Source of the DNA: Anaerolineae bacterium CG2_30_64_16 | GTDB taxonomy: Bacteria; Chloroflexota; Anaerolineae; CG2-30-64-16 | Reading direction: 5' to 3' | DNA: 39,850 nt | NCBI GenBank assembly: GCA_001871755.1 | Contig: MNXL01000093.1 | Location: forward strand, 1-39,850 | Shown here: one piece after another, positions 30,777-39,801 of the stretch | Layout of the letters: each line of letters begins with the position of its first letter | Position numbering within the stretch: the first letter of the stretch is position 1 | Made by a program: the position numbers and the translations under genes | The notes under the pieces: generated by a model | Databases searched by the model: none | The model's input: the letters and a program-made list of their open reading frames with translations, nothing else | What the model was told of the DNA's origin: nothing

Positions 30777-32711
30777 CTACTGGTTGCACGGATAGAGCGT
30801 GCCGTCCAGGATCATCATGACGGCAAAGGAATCGGCGTAGGGGCTGTTCTTGTAGATCGGGTCGTCGTCCGGCAGCCAGCCACAGGTATGCAAGCCGTCC
30901 ATGGCCGGGTTGTTGCCATAGCGCTCCCAGAGTGGGATCTGGGGCAGCAGCTCATTGTAGGCCTTGGCGGTCTCGGCCACCATCGCCTTCTGGGCCGCGG
31001 TATCCAGGCCCTGGGGCATGTTGTCGATGTTGGTTTCAAAGTCAAAGTCGCCGCAGCAGTCGGTGGTCTGTTGCAGGGTGAAGCTCATGCCTGGACCTTG
31101 CGTGCCCAGGGCAGGATCGGCCGCCAGGGCGGCACCGGTGACCGCCTCACCGTTGTGGGTGTACAGATCCTGGACGAAGGAGAAGTGCGGGTGCGGGTTG
31201 CCAGAACCCCAGGCGCGAATGGCGAGCTGGAAGTTGCCCTGGTTCACGTTGATGGGGTGCTGGCGGAACTCGACGCCGCGGAAGCTGGTGGGGATGCCAA
31301 AGGCGGTGAGCTGCTCGGCCACGTTCTCGGCGGAGGCCGACCAATCGGCGTACTCGGCCGGTGCGGTCAGCTCGTACTCCATGCGGTCGCCCTTGTCGGT
31401 GACCCACACACCGTCGGCGCCCTTGGTGAAGCCCAGGCCGGTGAGGATCTGCTCGGCCTTGGCCGTGTCGTACGCGTACTTGTCGAGGGCATCGACGTCG
31501 TCCACCCAGAGCGGAACGATGTTGTCGCTAAAGCCGGTCATGTACACCACGGCTTTACCCGACTCGCCCAGGGAGACGGTGCCGTTCTCGTGGCGGTCGA
31601 TGGCGTAGGCCAGGGCCTGGCGAACCTCTTTGACGTTGAAGGGGTAGATGGTCTGGTTGAAGTAGAGTGCCGGGCCGGAGTAGATGGGCGGCCGCAGGAT
31701 GCGGACTCCCTCGCCGACGAACGCCTTTTCCGTCGCTGGCGGGAAGCCGTGGGTGGCATAATCCACCTGCATGGCCAGGACCAGCGGGGTGACGGTGGGC
31801 GTCTCGCCGTTGTAGATGTAGACCTCGTCGAACTTGACCGTGTCGGCCAGCCAGGACGACTCGTTCTTGACCAGGGTCAGGCGGGCCTCGTTGAGGCTCT
31901 TGGGGTCAACGTTATACGGGCCGGTAGCGTTGATGGCTTCGGGCCGATACTCGTTGAATTGCTGCAACAAGGCATTCCACTCATCCGAGGCCATATCCTT
32001 GCCCTCGTCCAGCAGGGCCTGCACCTTATCCGACCACTCGCCGTAGGTGGCCCGGTCCACGATGTACTCGTTGCGGATGACGTAGCGCTCGACGACGATC
32101 GAGGGCTCGCTCATGGAAAAGACGACGGTGTGGTCATCCACGGCCTCGACCTTGTCCAGGAAGCGCCAGACGGTGCCCTTGGCCAGGCGGCGGCAGTTGA
32201 AGGTGACGACCACGTCTTCGGCTGTAAAGTCGTCGCCGTTGCTCCACTTGACGCCCTCGCGCAGCTTGACGGTGAGGGTGGCCGCCTCCTGGTCAGTCTT
32301 CCACTCGGTGGCCAGAAGGGGCATCCAGGAGCCATCGGCCCAGTAGTACATGGCCAACGGCGGCTGGAACAGCGAGCGGTAGATGCCGATGGCGATAGCG
32401 TTGGTGGCGAATTCGTTGAAGTGGCCCACCGGCGGGACCTGGTAGGGATAGGCGCCGGCGAACACGCCGCCAGGCTTCGGGGTGGCCGTGATCACCTTCT
32501 CCACCTCGACCGGCTTCTCCACGACCTGGGTCACGACCTTCTCCACAACCTGGGGCGTGCCCTCGACGACGACGGTCTCTTTGACCGTCTTTTCCACAAC
32601 TTGGGTGACGACTTTTTCGACCACCTGCGGCTCCGAGATGGGTGCGCAAGCGGTGAGCAACATCGCCACCACGATCAACAAGCTGGCCATAGAAAACAGT
32701 TTCTTACTCAC
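30777..32711 (-). CDS. ABC transporter substrate-binding lipoprotein (SBP family 5)
   Basis: A 644-residue periplasm-side (cell-surface) binding protein of the oligopeptide/dipeptide/nickel type. The signal peptide ends in the lipobox LLTAC, with the lipidated Cys at residue 22. Residues 28-75 are a linker of VVEKVVTQ and VVEKPVEVEKV repeats, typical of Chloroflexota binding lipoproteins. The SBP_bac_5 fold follows, with LREGVKWSNGDDFTAEDVV. The GTG start has AAGGAGG seven bases upstream. Family 5 members also bind oligosaccharides and muropeptides; with amino-sugar hydrolases downstream, a cell-wall saccharide or muropeptide ligand is likely but inferred. Confidence 0.93.
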   Translation of the reverse strand: MSKKLFSMASLLIVVAMLLTACAPISEPQVVEKVVTQVVEKTVKETVVVEGTPQVVEKVVTQVVEKPVEVEKVITATPKPGGVFAGAYPYQVPPVGHFNEFATNAIAIGIYRSLFQPPLAMYYWADGSWMPLLATEWKTDQEAATLTVKLREGVKWSNGDDFTAEDVVVTFNCRRLAKGTVWRFLDKVEAVDDHTVVFSMSEPSIVVERYVIRNEYIVDRATYGEWSDKVQALLDEGKDMASDEWNALLQQFNEYRPEAINATGPYNVDPKSLNEARLTLVKNESSWLADTVKFDEVYIYNGETPTVTPLVLAMQVDYATHGFPPATEKAFVGEGVRILRPPIYSGPALYFNQTIYPFNVKEVRQALAYAIDRHENGTVSLGESGKAVVYMTGFSDNIVPLWVDDVDALDKYAYDTAKAEQILTGLGFTKGADGVWVTDKGDRMEYELTAPAEYADWSASAENVAEQLTAFGIPTSFRGVEFRQHPINVNQGNFQLAIRAWGSGNPHPHFSFVQDLYTHNGEAVTGAALAADPALGTQGPGMSFTLQQTTDCCGDFDFETNIDNMPQGLDTAAQKAMVAETAKAYNELLPQIPLWERYGNNPAMDGLHTCGWLPDDDPIYKNSPYADSFAVMMILDGTLYPCNQ

Positions 32712-32838
32712 AGTTCATCCTCCTTGTCAACTAAGCATTTGGTTGAACGTACAATCAGACAGTCAAACTGATTCTATGGGCTATCACCCCCTTTCAGGCA
32801 GTGGAGCGCACGATTCATCGCAACGATTCGAAGAGCAG

Positions 32839-32955
32839 TATACTGAACGGAAATCAAATGAACGCATTGGAATCGAGGCTTTAGCCGGTTTTTGCGCTTG
32901 ATTTCCGCCTAAAGGCTCGACTCCGTTTGCACTGCATCCATTTCCGTTCAGTATA
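32839..32955. mobile_element. 117-bp palindromic MITE-like element
   Basis: It has perfect 16-bp inverted ends, TATACTGAACGGAAAT and its complement (32839-32854, 32940-32955). Inner arms are also partly complementary (GAATCGAGGCTTTA against GAGTCGAGCCTTTA). Ends of TA-TACTG... would allow a TA target duplication, as in IS630/Tc1-type MITEs; this is inference. No coding capacity. It lies in the 304-bp gap upstream of the binding-protein gene, in its likely promoter region. Confidence 0.7.
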
Positions 32956-33015
32956 GCTTGCCGGTCCAGTCTCTTCTTATCCTGTCATTTGCTGCGATCC
33001 CCATGTTCTCCGGCA

Positions 33016-33201
33016 TTACGGACGCGCTGACCAGCGAGCCAGGACTGCAACGACGGCAACGGAAGCCAACCCCACGGCCAGCGCCAGCACATCCACGACA
33101 AACTCGGCTGTGCCAGGCGTGAGAAATGGCAACACAGCCAACGAAGCGAGCGTGATGAAGACCGCGATGCGGAAGAAAGCCTGACCTGTTCCGGGACTCA
33201 T
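33016..33201 (-). CDS. Small two-helix membrane protein
   Basis: A 61-residue protein with two hydrophobic helices, about residues 10-29 (FRIAVFITLASLAVLPFLT) and 34-56 (AEFVVDVLALAVGLASVAVV), and a short basic tail ARWSARP. It lies 14 bases after the ATPase gene and before the binding-protein gene, so it probably belongs to the transporter operon. No family is recognised. The longer frame upstream overlaps the ATPase end and lacks a better start. The ribosome-binding site is a weak GGGGAATTGGGG. It could be a transporter accessory subunit or an unrelated small protein. Confidence 0.6.
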   Translation of the reverse strand: MSPGTGQAFFRIAVFITLASLAVLPFLTPGTAEFVVDVLALAVGLASVAVVAVLARWSARP

Positions 33202-33215
33202 AGCCCCAATTCCCC

Positions 33216-34196
33216 CTATCCTGTAACCCTGTGACAGGCTACCTGATGCCCGTTTTCGCCCACTGACTTCAGTTTCGGCGCTACCCGGTCGCATAGTCCT
33301 TCCTCAAAAAGCGGGCAACGCGGGTGAAACCGGCAGCCTGGGGGCAGGTTACGCAAGCTGGGAATGTCCTGACTACGGAGCGTTATCGGTTTCTTGCGCC
33401 GGGTCAAATTCGGATCGGCTTCAGGCACAGCAGCCAGGAGAGCCTTGGTATAGGGGTGTTGCGCGTTGTTGATCAACTCTGGCGTGGATGTAAGCTCAAC
33501 GACGCTACCCACATACATCACGGCGATGCGCCCTTCCCAGGCGAAGAATTTAGCCAGCGCCAGGTCGTGGGTGATGAACAGAAAAGTGACGCCCAACTGC
33601 ATCCTCAAGCGGGAGAGCATTTTGAGTAGACTGACTCGGATAGAGACATCCACCATCGAGACGGCCTCGTCGGCGACAATGAAGCTGGGATTGACAGTGA
33701 GAGCACGGGCCACAGACACACGCTGGCGCTGGCCACCGCTCAACTGGTGGGGATATTTGGTCAGGAAATCCTCAACCGGGGTCAAGTCCACGATCTGGAG
33801 CAATTCGACGACCCGCTCCCGCGCCTGCCGGCGGCCATTCACAAGATTATGATGCAATAAGGGGGCACTCAGGATCTGGTGGACGGTGTGAGACGGGTTC
33901 AGCGAGGCGTAAGGATCCTGATGGATGATCTGCACCCCCAGCCGGTACTTTCTGAAGCTTTCTTTGTCTTGCGTCCAAACATCCTGACCCTGGTACCGGA
34001 TCCGCCCACTGGAGGGTTTGAGCAAGCCGGCCAGCAGCTTGCCCGTGGTCGTCTTGCCACAGCCGCTTTCACCCACCAGACAGAGGACCTCTCCCTCACT
34101 GATACCCAGGGAGACGTCGTCCACCGCCGTCACCCTTTCGCGGCGGCGGCCAAACTGCCGGGTCAGGTTGTGCGCTTCGATGAGGTACTCGGTCAT
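33216..34196 (-). CDS. ABC transporter ATPase, OppF/DppF type
   Basis: A 326-residue nucleotide-binding subunit energising import. Walker A is GESGCGKTTTGK near residue 42. The Q-loop lies in IIHQDPYASLNP, the signature is LSGGQRQRVSVARAL, Walker B is FIVADEAVSMVD, and the switch His is in FITHDLALAKF. The C-terminal oligopeptide-type extension carries CRFHPRCPLFEEGLC, cysteines seen in Opp/Dpp ATPases. Its ATG overlaps the TGA of the partner ATPase gene (ATGA). Walker B has Ala-Asp-Glu-Ala in place of the usual Leu-Asp-Glu-Pro, keeping Asp and Glu. Confidence 0.94.
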   Translation of the reverse strand: MTEYLIEAHNLTRQFGRRRERVTAVDDVSLGISEGEVLCLVGESGCGKTTTGKLLAGLLKPSSGRIRYQGQDVWTQDKESFRKYRLGVQIIHQDPYASLNPSHTVHQILSAPLLHHNLVNGRRQARERVVELLQIVDLTPVEDFLTKYPHQLSGGQRQRVSVARALTVNPSFIVADEAVSMVDVSIRVSLLKMLSRLRMQLGVTFLFITHDLALAKFFAWEGRIAVMYVGSVVELTSTPELINNAQHPYTKALLAAVPEADPNLTRRKKPITLRSQDIPSLRNLPPGCRFHPRCPLFEEGLCDRVAPKLKSVGENGHQVACHRVTG

Positions 34197-35257
34197 GCTG
34201 CCTCTCCTGCTGCGACGTGCCCGGTTCCCTCCCATATGGCATCGGCGTCCCGCCGGACCTGGTCGACATGGAAACAAGCCACACTGTGATCTGGCCCATA
34301 CGGCTCCAAGGTCGGCTCCTCCTGACGACACCGATCGGTGGCATAGGGACAGCGGATGTGAAACTTGCAGCCGGTGGGCAGGTCGATCAGGTCGGGCGGC
34401 GAGCCGGGGATCGAGATCAGGTCTTGGAAATCGCCGGTCACGGTCGGCACGGCCCGGATCAGGCCCAGGGTGTAGGGATGCGCCGGCCGGTAAAAGATGT
34501 CGTAGACCAGGCCAAGCTCCACAATGGCGCCAGCATACATGGTGGCCACCCGGTCGGCCAACTCGGCTGCGATGGACAGGTCGTGGGAGATGAACATTAG
34601 TGAGAAGCCCATCTCTGCTTTCAAGCTTTTCAACAACTCCAGGATGGTGCGCTGAGTCAGGATGTCCAGGGCCGTCGTCGGTTCGTCGAGGATGATGATT
34701 TGGGGATCCAACAGCAAGCTCATGGCCAGCAGCACCCGCTGTCGCATACCGCCGCTCAATTCGTGGGGGTAGGAGTCGATGACCCGTTCCGGATCGAGCT
34801 GCACGTGGCGTAGCAGGCTCAGCGCGCGCTCGCGCATCTCAGATTGGGACATCCGCCAGTGGGCGCGTATGGTATCGTACATCTGGTCCCTGATGCGCAA
34901 CACCGGGTTAAAGGCGTTGAGCGCCGACTGGAAGACCATGGCGCATTCGCACCAACGGAAGTGTCGCATCTCGCGCCCTTTCAGTTTGAGCACGGCTGTC
35001 TCCCTCCCGCTTCGACGGTACAAGATCTCACCCTGGGAGATGCGGGCTGTCTTGACCAGCAGCCGGATGAGCGCCAGGCCCAGCGTCGTCTTGCCGCAGC
35101 CACTTTCGCCGATGAAGGCCAGGCTTTCCCTGGGTCGCAAGTCAAAGGTCACGCCACGTACGGCCTTCACCATACCTCGCTCGCCGAGATACTCTACCCA
35201 CAGATTCCGCACGGAAAGAGGATTGGTGTCCCAGATCGTGGCGTTCTCGTCCTTCAT
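34193..35257 (-). CDS. ABC transporter ATPase, OppD/DppD type
   Basis: The first of a pair of nucleotide-binding subunits, 354 residues. Walker A is GESGCGKTTLGLALIRLL near residue 51. The Q-loop is in AMVFQSALNAFNP, the signature LSGGMRQRVLLAMSLL, Walker B IIILDEPTTALD and the switch region MFISHDLSIAAELA. The C-terminal CKFHIRCPYATDRC cluster is characteristic of the oligopeptide family and can bind an Fe-S cluster in some members. It starts six bases after the permease stop and overlaps the OppF-type gene by four bases. Confidence 0.94.
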   Translation of the reverse strand: MKDENATIWDTNPLSVRNLWVEYLGERGMVKAVRGVTFDLRPRESLAFIGESGCGKTTLGLALIRLLVKTARISQGEILYRRSGRETAVLKLKGREMRHFRWCECAMVFQSALNAFNPVLRIRDQMYDTIRAHWRMSQSEMRERALSLLRHVQLDPERVIDSYPHELSGGMRQRVLLAMSLLLDPQIIILDEPTTALDILTQRTILELLKSLKAEMGFSLMFISHDLSIAAELADRVATMYAGAIVELGLVYDIFYRPAHPYTLGLIRAVPTVTGDFQDLISIPGSPPDLIDLPTGCKFHIRCPYATDRCRQEEPTLEPYGPDHSVACFHVDQVRRDADAIWEGTGHVAAGEAA

Positions 35258-35263
35258 GTCGGT

Positions 35264-36169
35264 CTATCTCCCGGCTCGTAGTCTGGGATTAAAGATCTCT
35301 TCCAGAGAGCGGCTCATCCAGACAATGGATAACTGGAACAAAGCAATGGCGACAACGGGGGCCATGATGAAGTAGATGCTGTCTCTGAAAAAGATGGCTC
35401 CTTGCGTCCAGGCCAGGTTGATCATCACCCCCCAGTTCCTGGTAAGTGGCACCAACCCCAGGAAAACGAGGCCAACCTGGGCGTAAATCGCCGCGGTCAT
35501 GGCCAGGGTAAAGTTGATGGCGATGTAGGCCATCATGTTGGGCAGGATCTCGGAAAAGATGATGTGCCGCAGTCCCAGGCCGAGGGCAGTGGCCGCCTCG
35601 ATATAGTCCCGCTCCTTGATAGAAAAGACCTGGGCGCGAATGGCCCGGTACAGCCCGGCCCACGACAGGACGGCCAGGATCAAGGCCAGGGTGATGATGT
35701 TATTCAATGTAATCAGACCAGCCAGCACAGCCAGGAGCGGGAAGCGGGGAATGGTGAGCCAGACGTCGGCCAGGGTCGTCAGGAACGAGTCGAGTGGACC
35801 GCCGATGACGGCGCTCAAGGACCCCAGGCTCACACCGATAAAGGTGGCGATCATCCCGGTGAGGAAGGCCATGACCACGATGTCTCTGCCGCCGTGCACG
35901 ATCTGGGCCCAGATATCCTTGCCCTGGCTATCCGTGCCTAGCAGATGTTCGCGGGAAGGGCGCTCGTAGATTTTGGTGATATCGGCCTTGTGTGGCGCCG
36001 GCACAAAGTAGGGCATGATGAAAGCCAGGAAGATAAAGCCGAGGATCATCAGTGTACCGACAAAGCCCACCTTGTTCCGTGTCAGATTGCGCAAAAAGAT
36101 ACGGAAGGAATGCCCAAGATCAGATAGAAATCTGGATAAGCCATTTGCCGCTGCTGTGTTAGAGGCCAT
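35264..36169 (-). CDS. ABC transporter permease, OppC/DppC type
   Basis: A 301-residue inner-membrane subunit with about six helices. The N-terminal OppC_N helix (VGFVGTLMILGFIFLAFIMPYF) is followed by HLLGTDSQGKDIWAQIVHGGR, a family hallmark. The EAA coupling motif is EAATALGLGLRHIIFSEILPN. The ATG is chosen because GGAGGGG lies six bases upstream and the preceding permease stops one base before it; a further upstream start would overlap that gene by 17 codons. Confidence 0.93.
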   Translation of the reverse strand: MASNTAAANGLSRFLSDLGHSFRIFLRNLTRNKVGFVGTLMILGFIFLAFIMPYFVPAPHKADITKIYERPSREHLLGTDSQGKDIWAQIVHGGRDIVVMAFLTGMIATFIGVSLGSLSAVIGGPLDSFLTTLADVWLTIPRFPLLAVLAGLITLNNIITLALILAVLSWAGLYRAIRAQVFSIKERDYIEAATALGLGLRHIIFSEILPNMMAYIAINFTLAMTAAIYAQVGLVFLGLVPLTRNWGVMINLAWTQGAIFFRDSIYFIMAPVVAIALFQLSIVWMSRSLEEIFNPRLRAGR

Positions 36170-36170
36170 G

Positions 36171-37247
36171 TCATTCCCCTCCAGCGATCCGAACACGCGG
36201 ATCCAGCCAACCGTAGGCATAATCCGCCAGCAGGTTGGAGAGGATCACCGCCATGGTGATAACCAGGAAAATGCCCTGCATCACCGGGTAGTCGCGGGTG
36301 TTGATCGCCTCCCGCAATTGGAAGCCAATCCCCTGGTAGACAAAGATGAATTCGATGAGGATCGAGCCGCCGACGACAAAGCCAATGCTGATGGCCAACT
36401 GGGCGATGAGCGGCAATGAGGCATTGCGGCCCACGTAGGCGCTCGTGATGCGGCCCTCCGTCAGGCCTCGCGCCCGAGCCACGGTGACGTAATCCTCCCC
36501 CAGCGTGCTGATGGTATTGCTCTTCATGGTTAACAGCCAGCCGCCAAAGGTCGCCAGCACGTAGGTGGCAATGGGCAGCGCCGCGTGGAAAAAGATGTCC
36601 TTGATGAATTTCAGCGTAAAGCCCGGCTGGATGCCCGGCGTCGACGAGCCGCGCATGGCGTGGATGGGCACGATTTCCCAGCGCACCCCCAGGTAAACCA
36701 ACAAGAGAATGCCGATGATGTAATCGGGTACCGAGCTCAAGAAAGAGCCTATGGCCGACACAACCGGCTCCCAGGCGCTGTCCCGGCGATAGGCCGAGAG
36801 CATACCGAGGGTCATGCCGATGCTGAAACTGATCAGCAGGCCCACCCCCACGCTGAAGATCGTCCAGGGCAAAAACCGGGCGATGATGGCCGTGACCGGC
36901 GTCCCCGGCGAACGCAGCGAGGTGCCCATGTTGCCCTGAACCAGATTACCCATATAGTCAACATACTGCTTCCACAGCGGCGCGTCCAGGTCTATCGCAA
37001 AAAGCGAGGCCGCCTGGTCTCTGGCTTCCGGGTAGGTGAGGCTATACTGCACGATCAACTCATTGATGTACACCTCGATAGGGTTGGACGGCATCAGCCG
37101 AACCAAAAAGAAGATCAGCGTGGTCACAAACCAGACGGTGAACAGGGCTTTGCCCAGCCGCCGCACCAGGTAGTTGGAGGCGATGGTCCTCGCGATACGG
37201 CCAGGAGAAACCTTGGCCTTTCCTTGCGATGCTGTCGCTACACTCAA
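36171..37247 (-). CDS. ABC transporter permease, OppB/DppB type
   Basis: A 358-residue inner-membrane subunit with about six helices. After a basic N-terminus comes LFTVWFVTTLIFFLVRLMPSNP, the OppB N-terminal motif, then GNMGTSLRSPGTPV. The EAA loop reads DYVTVARARGLTEGRITSAYVGRNASLP. A TTG is chosen because AGAGGAGGT lies six bases upstream; the longer TTG frame would put that site inside the coding region. It is the first gene of the intact transporter operon and follows the truncated kinase gene by 27 bases. Confidence 0.92.
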   Translation of the reverse strand: MSVATASQGKAKVSPGRIARTIASNYLVRRLGKALFTVWFVTTLIFFLVRLMPSNPIEVYINELIVQYSLTYPEARDQAASLFAIDLDAPLWKQYVDYMGNLVQGNMGTSLRSPGTPVTAIIARFLPWTIFSVGVGLLISFSIGMTLGMLSAYRRDSAWEPVVSAIGSFLSSVPDYIIGILLLVYLGVRWEIVPIHAMRGSSTPGIQPGFTLKFIKDIFFHAALPIATYVLATFGGWLLTMKSNTISTLGEDYVTVARARGLTEGRITSAYVGRNASLPLIAQLAISIGFVVGGSILIEFIFVYQGIGFQLREAINTRDYPVMQGIFLVITMAVILSNLLADYAYGWLDPRVRIAGGE

Positions 37248-37274
37248 GTCAGACCTCCTCTTCAAGTTGACCAG

Positions 37275-38066
37275 CTACCCATGCTTTTCGACGATCCTGA
37301 CCATCTGCTCGAATTTCTCTTCCATATCCTGGACCATCTTGAACTGGGTTCGGCAACGGTCCAGGTTGTGGCCCTCTCGATGAACCTCCATGACGTTGTT
37401 GAACTTGGTGTCGTTGTGCGTGATGCGGCGGGGAAGCGCTCCCTTGTCCAACAGATCGACGAGGATTGGCATCTCCTCAGCCCGCTGCTCTACGAACTCG
37501 ATCTCGGCCCTGGCCGTCTGAGCGCGGTTCCTGGCATCCCTTTCCACAGACCGGACAAAGGCGTCGAACCGTTTCGGCGTGTGGTGAAAGTCCGGGATAG
37601 TTTCGTACAGTTGCTCCGCCGGGAAATCGCTGACCAACTGCTGGAACTTACCGAACGCCTTTCCGGCATTGTAAAAGTGATCCAGGTGCGCCACGACCTG
37701 GTAGGTTTGGGCGCCTTCGATAAAGACATACGCCCGCCAGTAGTTGCCCTCGGTCGTTTTGTAAAAAGTCCTGCCATCCACCGTGGGAATGAGATTGAGC
37801 GTCTCCCGCTCCGGATCGCCGCCGGCAGCAATGATTTTCTCCCGGAGGTGGACGGTCACTTTTGCGATGTTGTGCATCAACTCTTCGGGATGCCTGAACA
37901 CCTCGTGGTTGATCCGCTGCAAGATGTAGCGATGGACCACGCCATCGGCTTTGCGAAAGCGGGCGGCGTAGGTGCCATTGATGTGCCCGATACCGCAGCG
38001 CTGGGCGTCCAGAAACTCGCCCTCGAACGCGAATTGGGCGACGATGGATCGAAAGTCGGGCCTCAT
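37275..38066 (-). pseudogene. N-acetylhexosamine 1-kinase-like gene, 3'-truncated
   Basis: Residues 1-226 match the NahK group of aminoglycoside-phosphotransferase-fold kinases, which phosphorylate GlcNAc or GalNAc at C1: GHINGTYAARF, YILQRINHEVFRHPEELM, YFNAGKAFGKFQ-like FYNAGKAFGKFQQLVSDFP, and the catalytic loop RITHNDTKFNNVM. Immediately after NNVM homology ends. The metal-binding DLDTVMPG loop and about 100 C-terminal residues are replaced by 37 unrelated residues (EVHREGHNLDRC...VEKHG). Full-length NahK has about 360 residues; this has 263. The catalytic Asp remains, but Mg and ATP binding should fail, so I call it a pseudogene or a rearranged fusion. Confidence 0.75.
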
Positions 38067-38140
38067 CGAGCATTCCCTCACAGACTCTCTGGCTGTGTCG
38101 CGGCTGAACTACATGCGCCGCTCCTCGCCATCAGCCGCCA

Positions 38141-38568
38141 TCAGCCGCCGATGGCCGGCAGGCTGGCGGCCGCGATGGACTGTCCCACGCGCCGGCTCTT
38201 TTCGTCCGGCAACTGAATGTTGGTCCGTGCGGCAAGCTCTGGAAACTCGGCCCGGAGCACCTTGTGGGCGCCATCCAGGATGAGTTGCCCCCCCTGCCTG
38301 AAGTGCAGCGCCCGAGAACGAGCACGTGCTTCAATTCGTAGAAATCGGCATAGTGAGCGATGGTGTAGCCCATGTAGATGCCCATGCTCTGCCAAATCTG
38401 AAGCGCCCCTTCGTGGTCGGCTTCCAGTCTCTCCTGGACAAGTTTCAGCTTTTCAGCATTAGGCATGTTGTCGGGCATCTTGATCCCGGCTTTCGGCGCC
38501 AGCCGGAAAACGCATTGCTGGGAGAGGTAGGGTGCGCCCCAGCCTCGGTCTCCCGACCACTCGTCCAC
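38141..38568 (-). pseudogene. ROK-like sugar kinase C-terminal fragment with frameshift
   Basis: Two frames join into one protein-like sequence. The first runs VDEWSGDRGWGAPYLSQQCV to VLVLGRCTSGRGG; the second continues QLILDGAHKVLRAEFPEL to PDEKSRRVGQSIAAASLP. They switch at a run of seven G on the reverse strand (38288-38294). It looks like the last 140 residues of a large ROK-fold carbohydrate kinase; the family is my reading of the GRxTSGxGG and GQSIAAASLP blocks and is tentative. The first 300 or so residues are missing: the ROK repressor gene ends only 14 bases upstream. Not expected to be functional. Confidence 0.6.
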
Positions 38569-38582
38569 CGAGGCCGCGTGCG

Positions 38583-39801
38583 TTACGCCGCGGCCTCTGG
38601 CGTGGCAAACAGTCCCAGTTCGCGGTTCAGGACCAGGGCCGATGCACCCAGGATCACAATCTCCGAGTCCATGCTCGACAGCCCGATCTCGGTTTCGTTG
38701 GCCAGAACAGCCAGCGAGCGTTTGACCATCTCCTGCCGGATCGCATCCAACAGTATCTGTCCAAGGCGAGCCACGCTGCCGGCGATCACAATGCGCCGGA
38801 CACTGAGCAGACCGACAACGTTGGCAGCCGCGATCCCGAGGTACTGTCCGGCTCGCCGGACCATCTGCTGCACCTGCTCATCACCGGCCTCCATCGCCCG
38901 GCAGATAGTCTCGATCGTGATCTCTTCGGGGCTGGCGGCAAAATGGTTGAGGCGAGAGTCCGGATCGTTGGTAGCGAGAGATTGGGCCTGGCTGATAATC
39001 GCGCGCGCTGGCCACTGTTTCAAGGCAGCCGAAATTGCCGCATCGACACTGCCTGCCATTCGCGACCACGGCGACGTGCCCGATCTCCCCCGCGCCAAAA
39101 GTCTCGCCGTGGAAGATCTGTCCATTCAGCACGATGCCAGCGCCGATGCCTTGCCCCACTTTGACCACGACCAGGTTCTCCACACCCGGCCCGTCGCCAA
39201 AGGTGTACTCGCCCAGGGCCGCCACCTGCGAATCGTTGGCTACGTACACCGGCAGGCCGTACCGCTCTTCCAACAGGGCCCGCAACGGCAGGTCGTGCCA
39301 GTTCAGGTTGACCGAGCGGCGCACGATGCCGTTGGTGGCATCCATCAAGCCCGGCGAGCCAATGCCGATGCCCAGCAGAGGGTTGTCGGTTGCAGCTATC
39401 AGATCTTGGACCATCTCGTACACGAGTGCCAGAGCGGCCTCACCGTCTCGATTGTGCAAAGGTACATTGATCTGGTGCCGGACCTGGCCGTGCAGGTTCA
39501 CCACTGCGCCACGGAACTCGGCGCTGGCCAGGTCAATACCGATGAGGTGGCGGGAGTCGGCGACGATACTGAGAAGGATGGGGGGTTTGCCACCTGCCGA
39601 CGGACCATAGCCGATTTCTTCTACCAGTCCCTGGTCCATCAGGTCTGTGACCACGTCGGAAACGGTCGTTCGGGTAAGTCGAGTCTCGCGAGCCACGTCA
39701 GCCCGGCTGATCTCTCCGCGCTCGTAGATGATCTTGAGCACCAGGCGACTGTTGTGGACCTTCGTCTGTTTGCGGGTTGCCTTTTGTGCCACTCGTCGCA
39801 T
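38583..39801 (-). pseudogene. ROK-family transcriptional repressor, frameshifted
   Basis: The N-terminus is a winged helix-turn-helix (about residues 15-62, ISRADVARETRLTRTTVSDV), as in NagC/XylR-type regulators. The ROK sugar-binding domain follows with GIGIGSPGLMD, VYVANDSQVAALGE, GAGIVLNG, GEIGHVAV and the zinc motif CRCGNFGCLE. Near codon 264 the frame changes at a CGCGCGCGC tract (39000-39008); adding one CG pair restores SARAIISQAQSLA and an open frame to the TAA. The restored protein would have 406 residues, the normal size. It heads the leftward amino-sugar operon and would be its ligand-responsive repressor if intact. The shift may be a real mutation, a contingency tract or a sequencing error. 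Confidence 0.8.

Noticed and set aside
36585..38216. 543-codon forward frame across permease and kinase genes
   Set aside because: It is antisense to a permease with clear EAA motif and to a NahK-like gene, with shadow-type composition and no domain.
38280..38300. Programmed ribosomal frameshift
   Set aside because: There is no slippery heptamer with a downstream pseudoknot visible and the gene is already N-truncated; decay or sequencing error is simpler.
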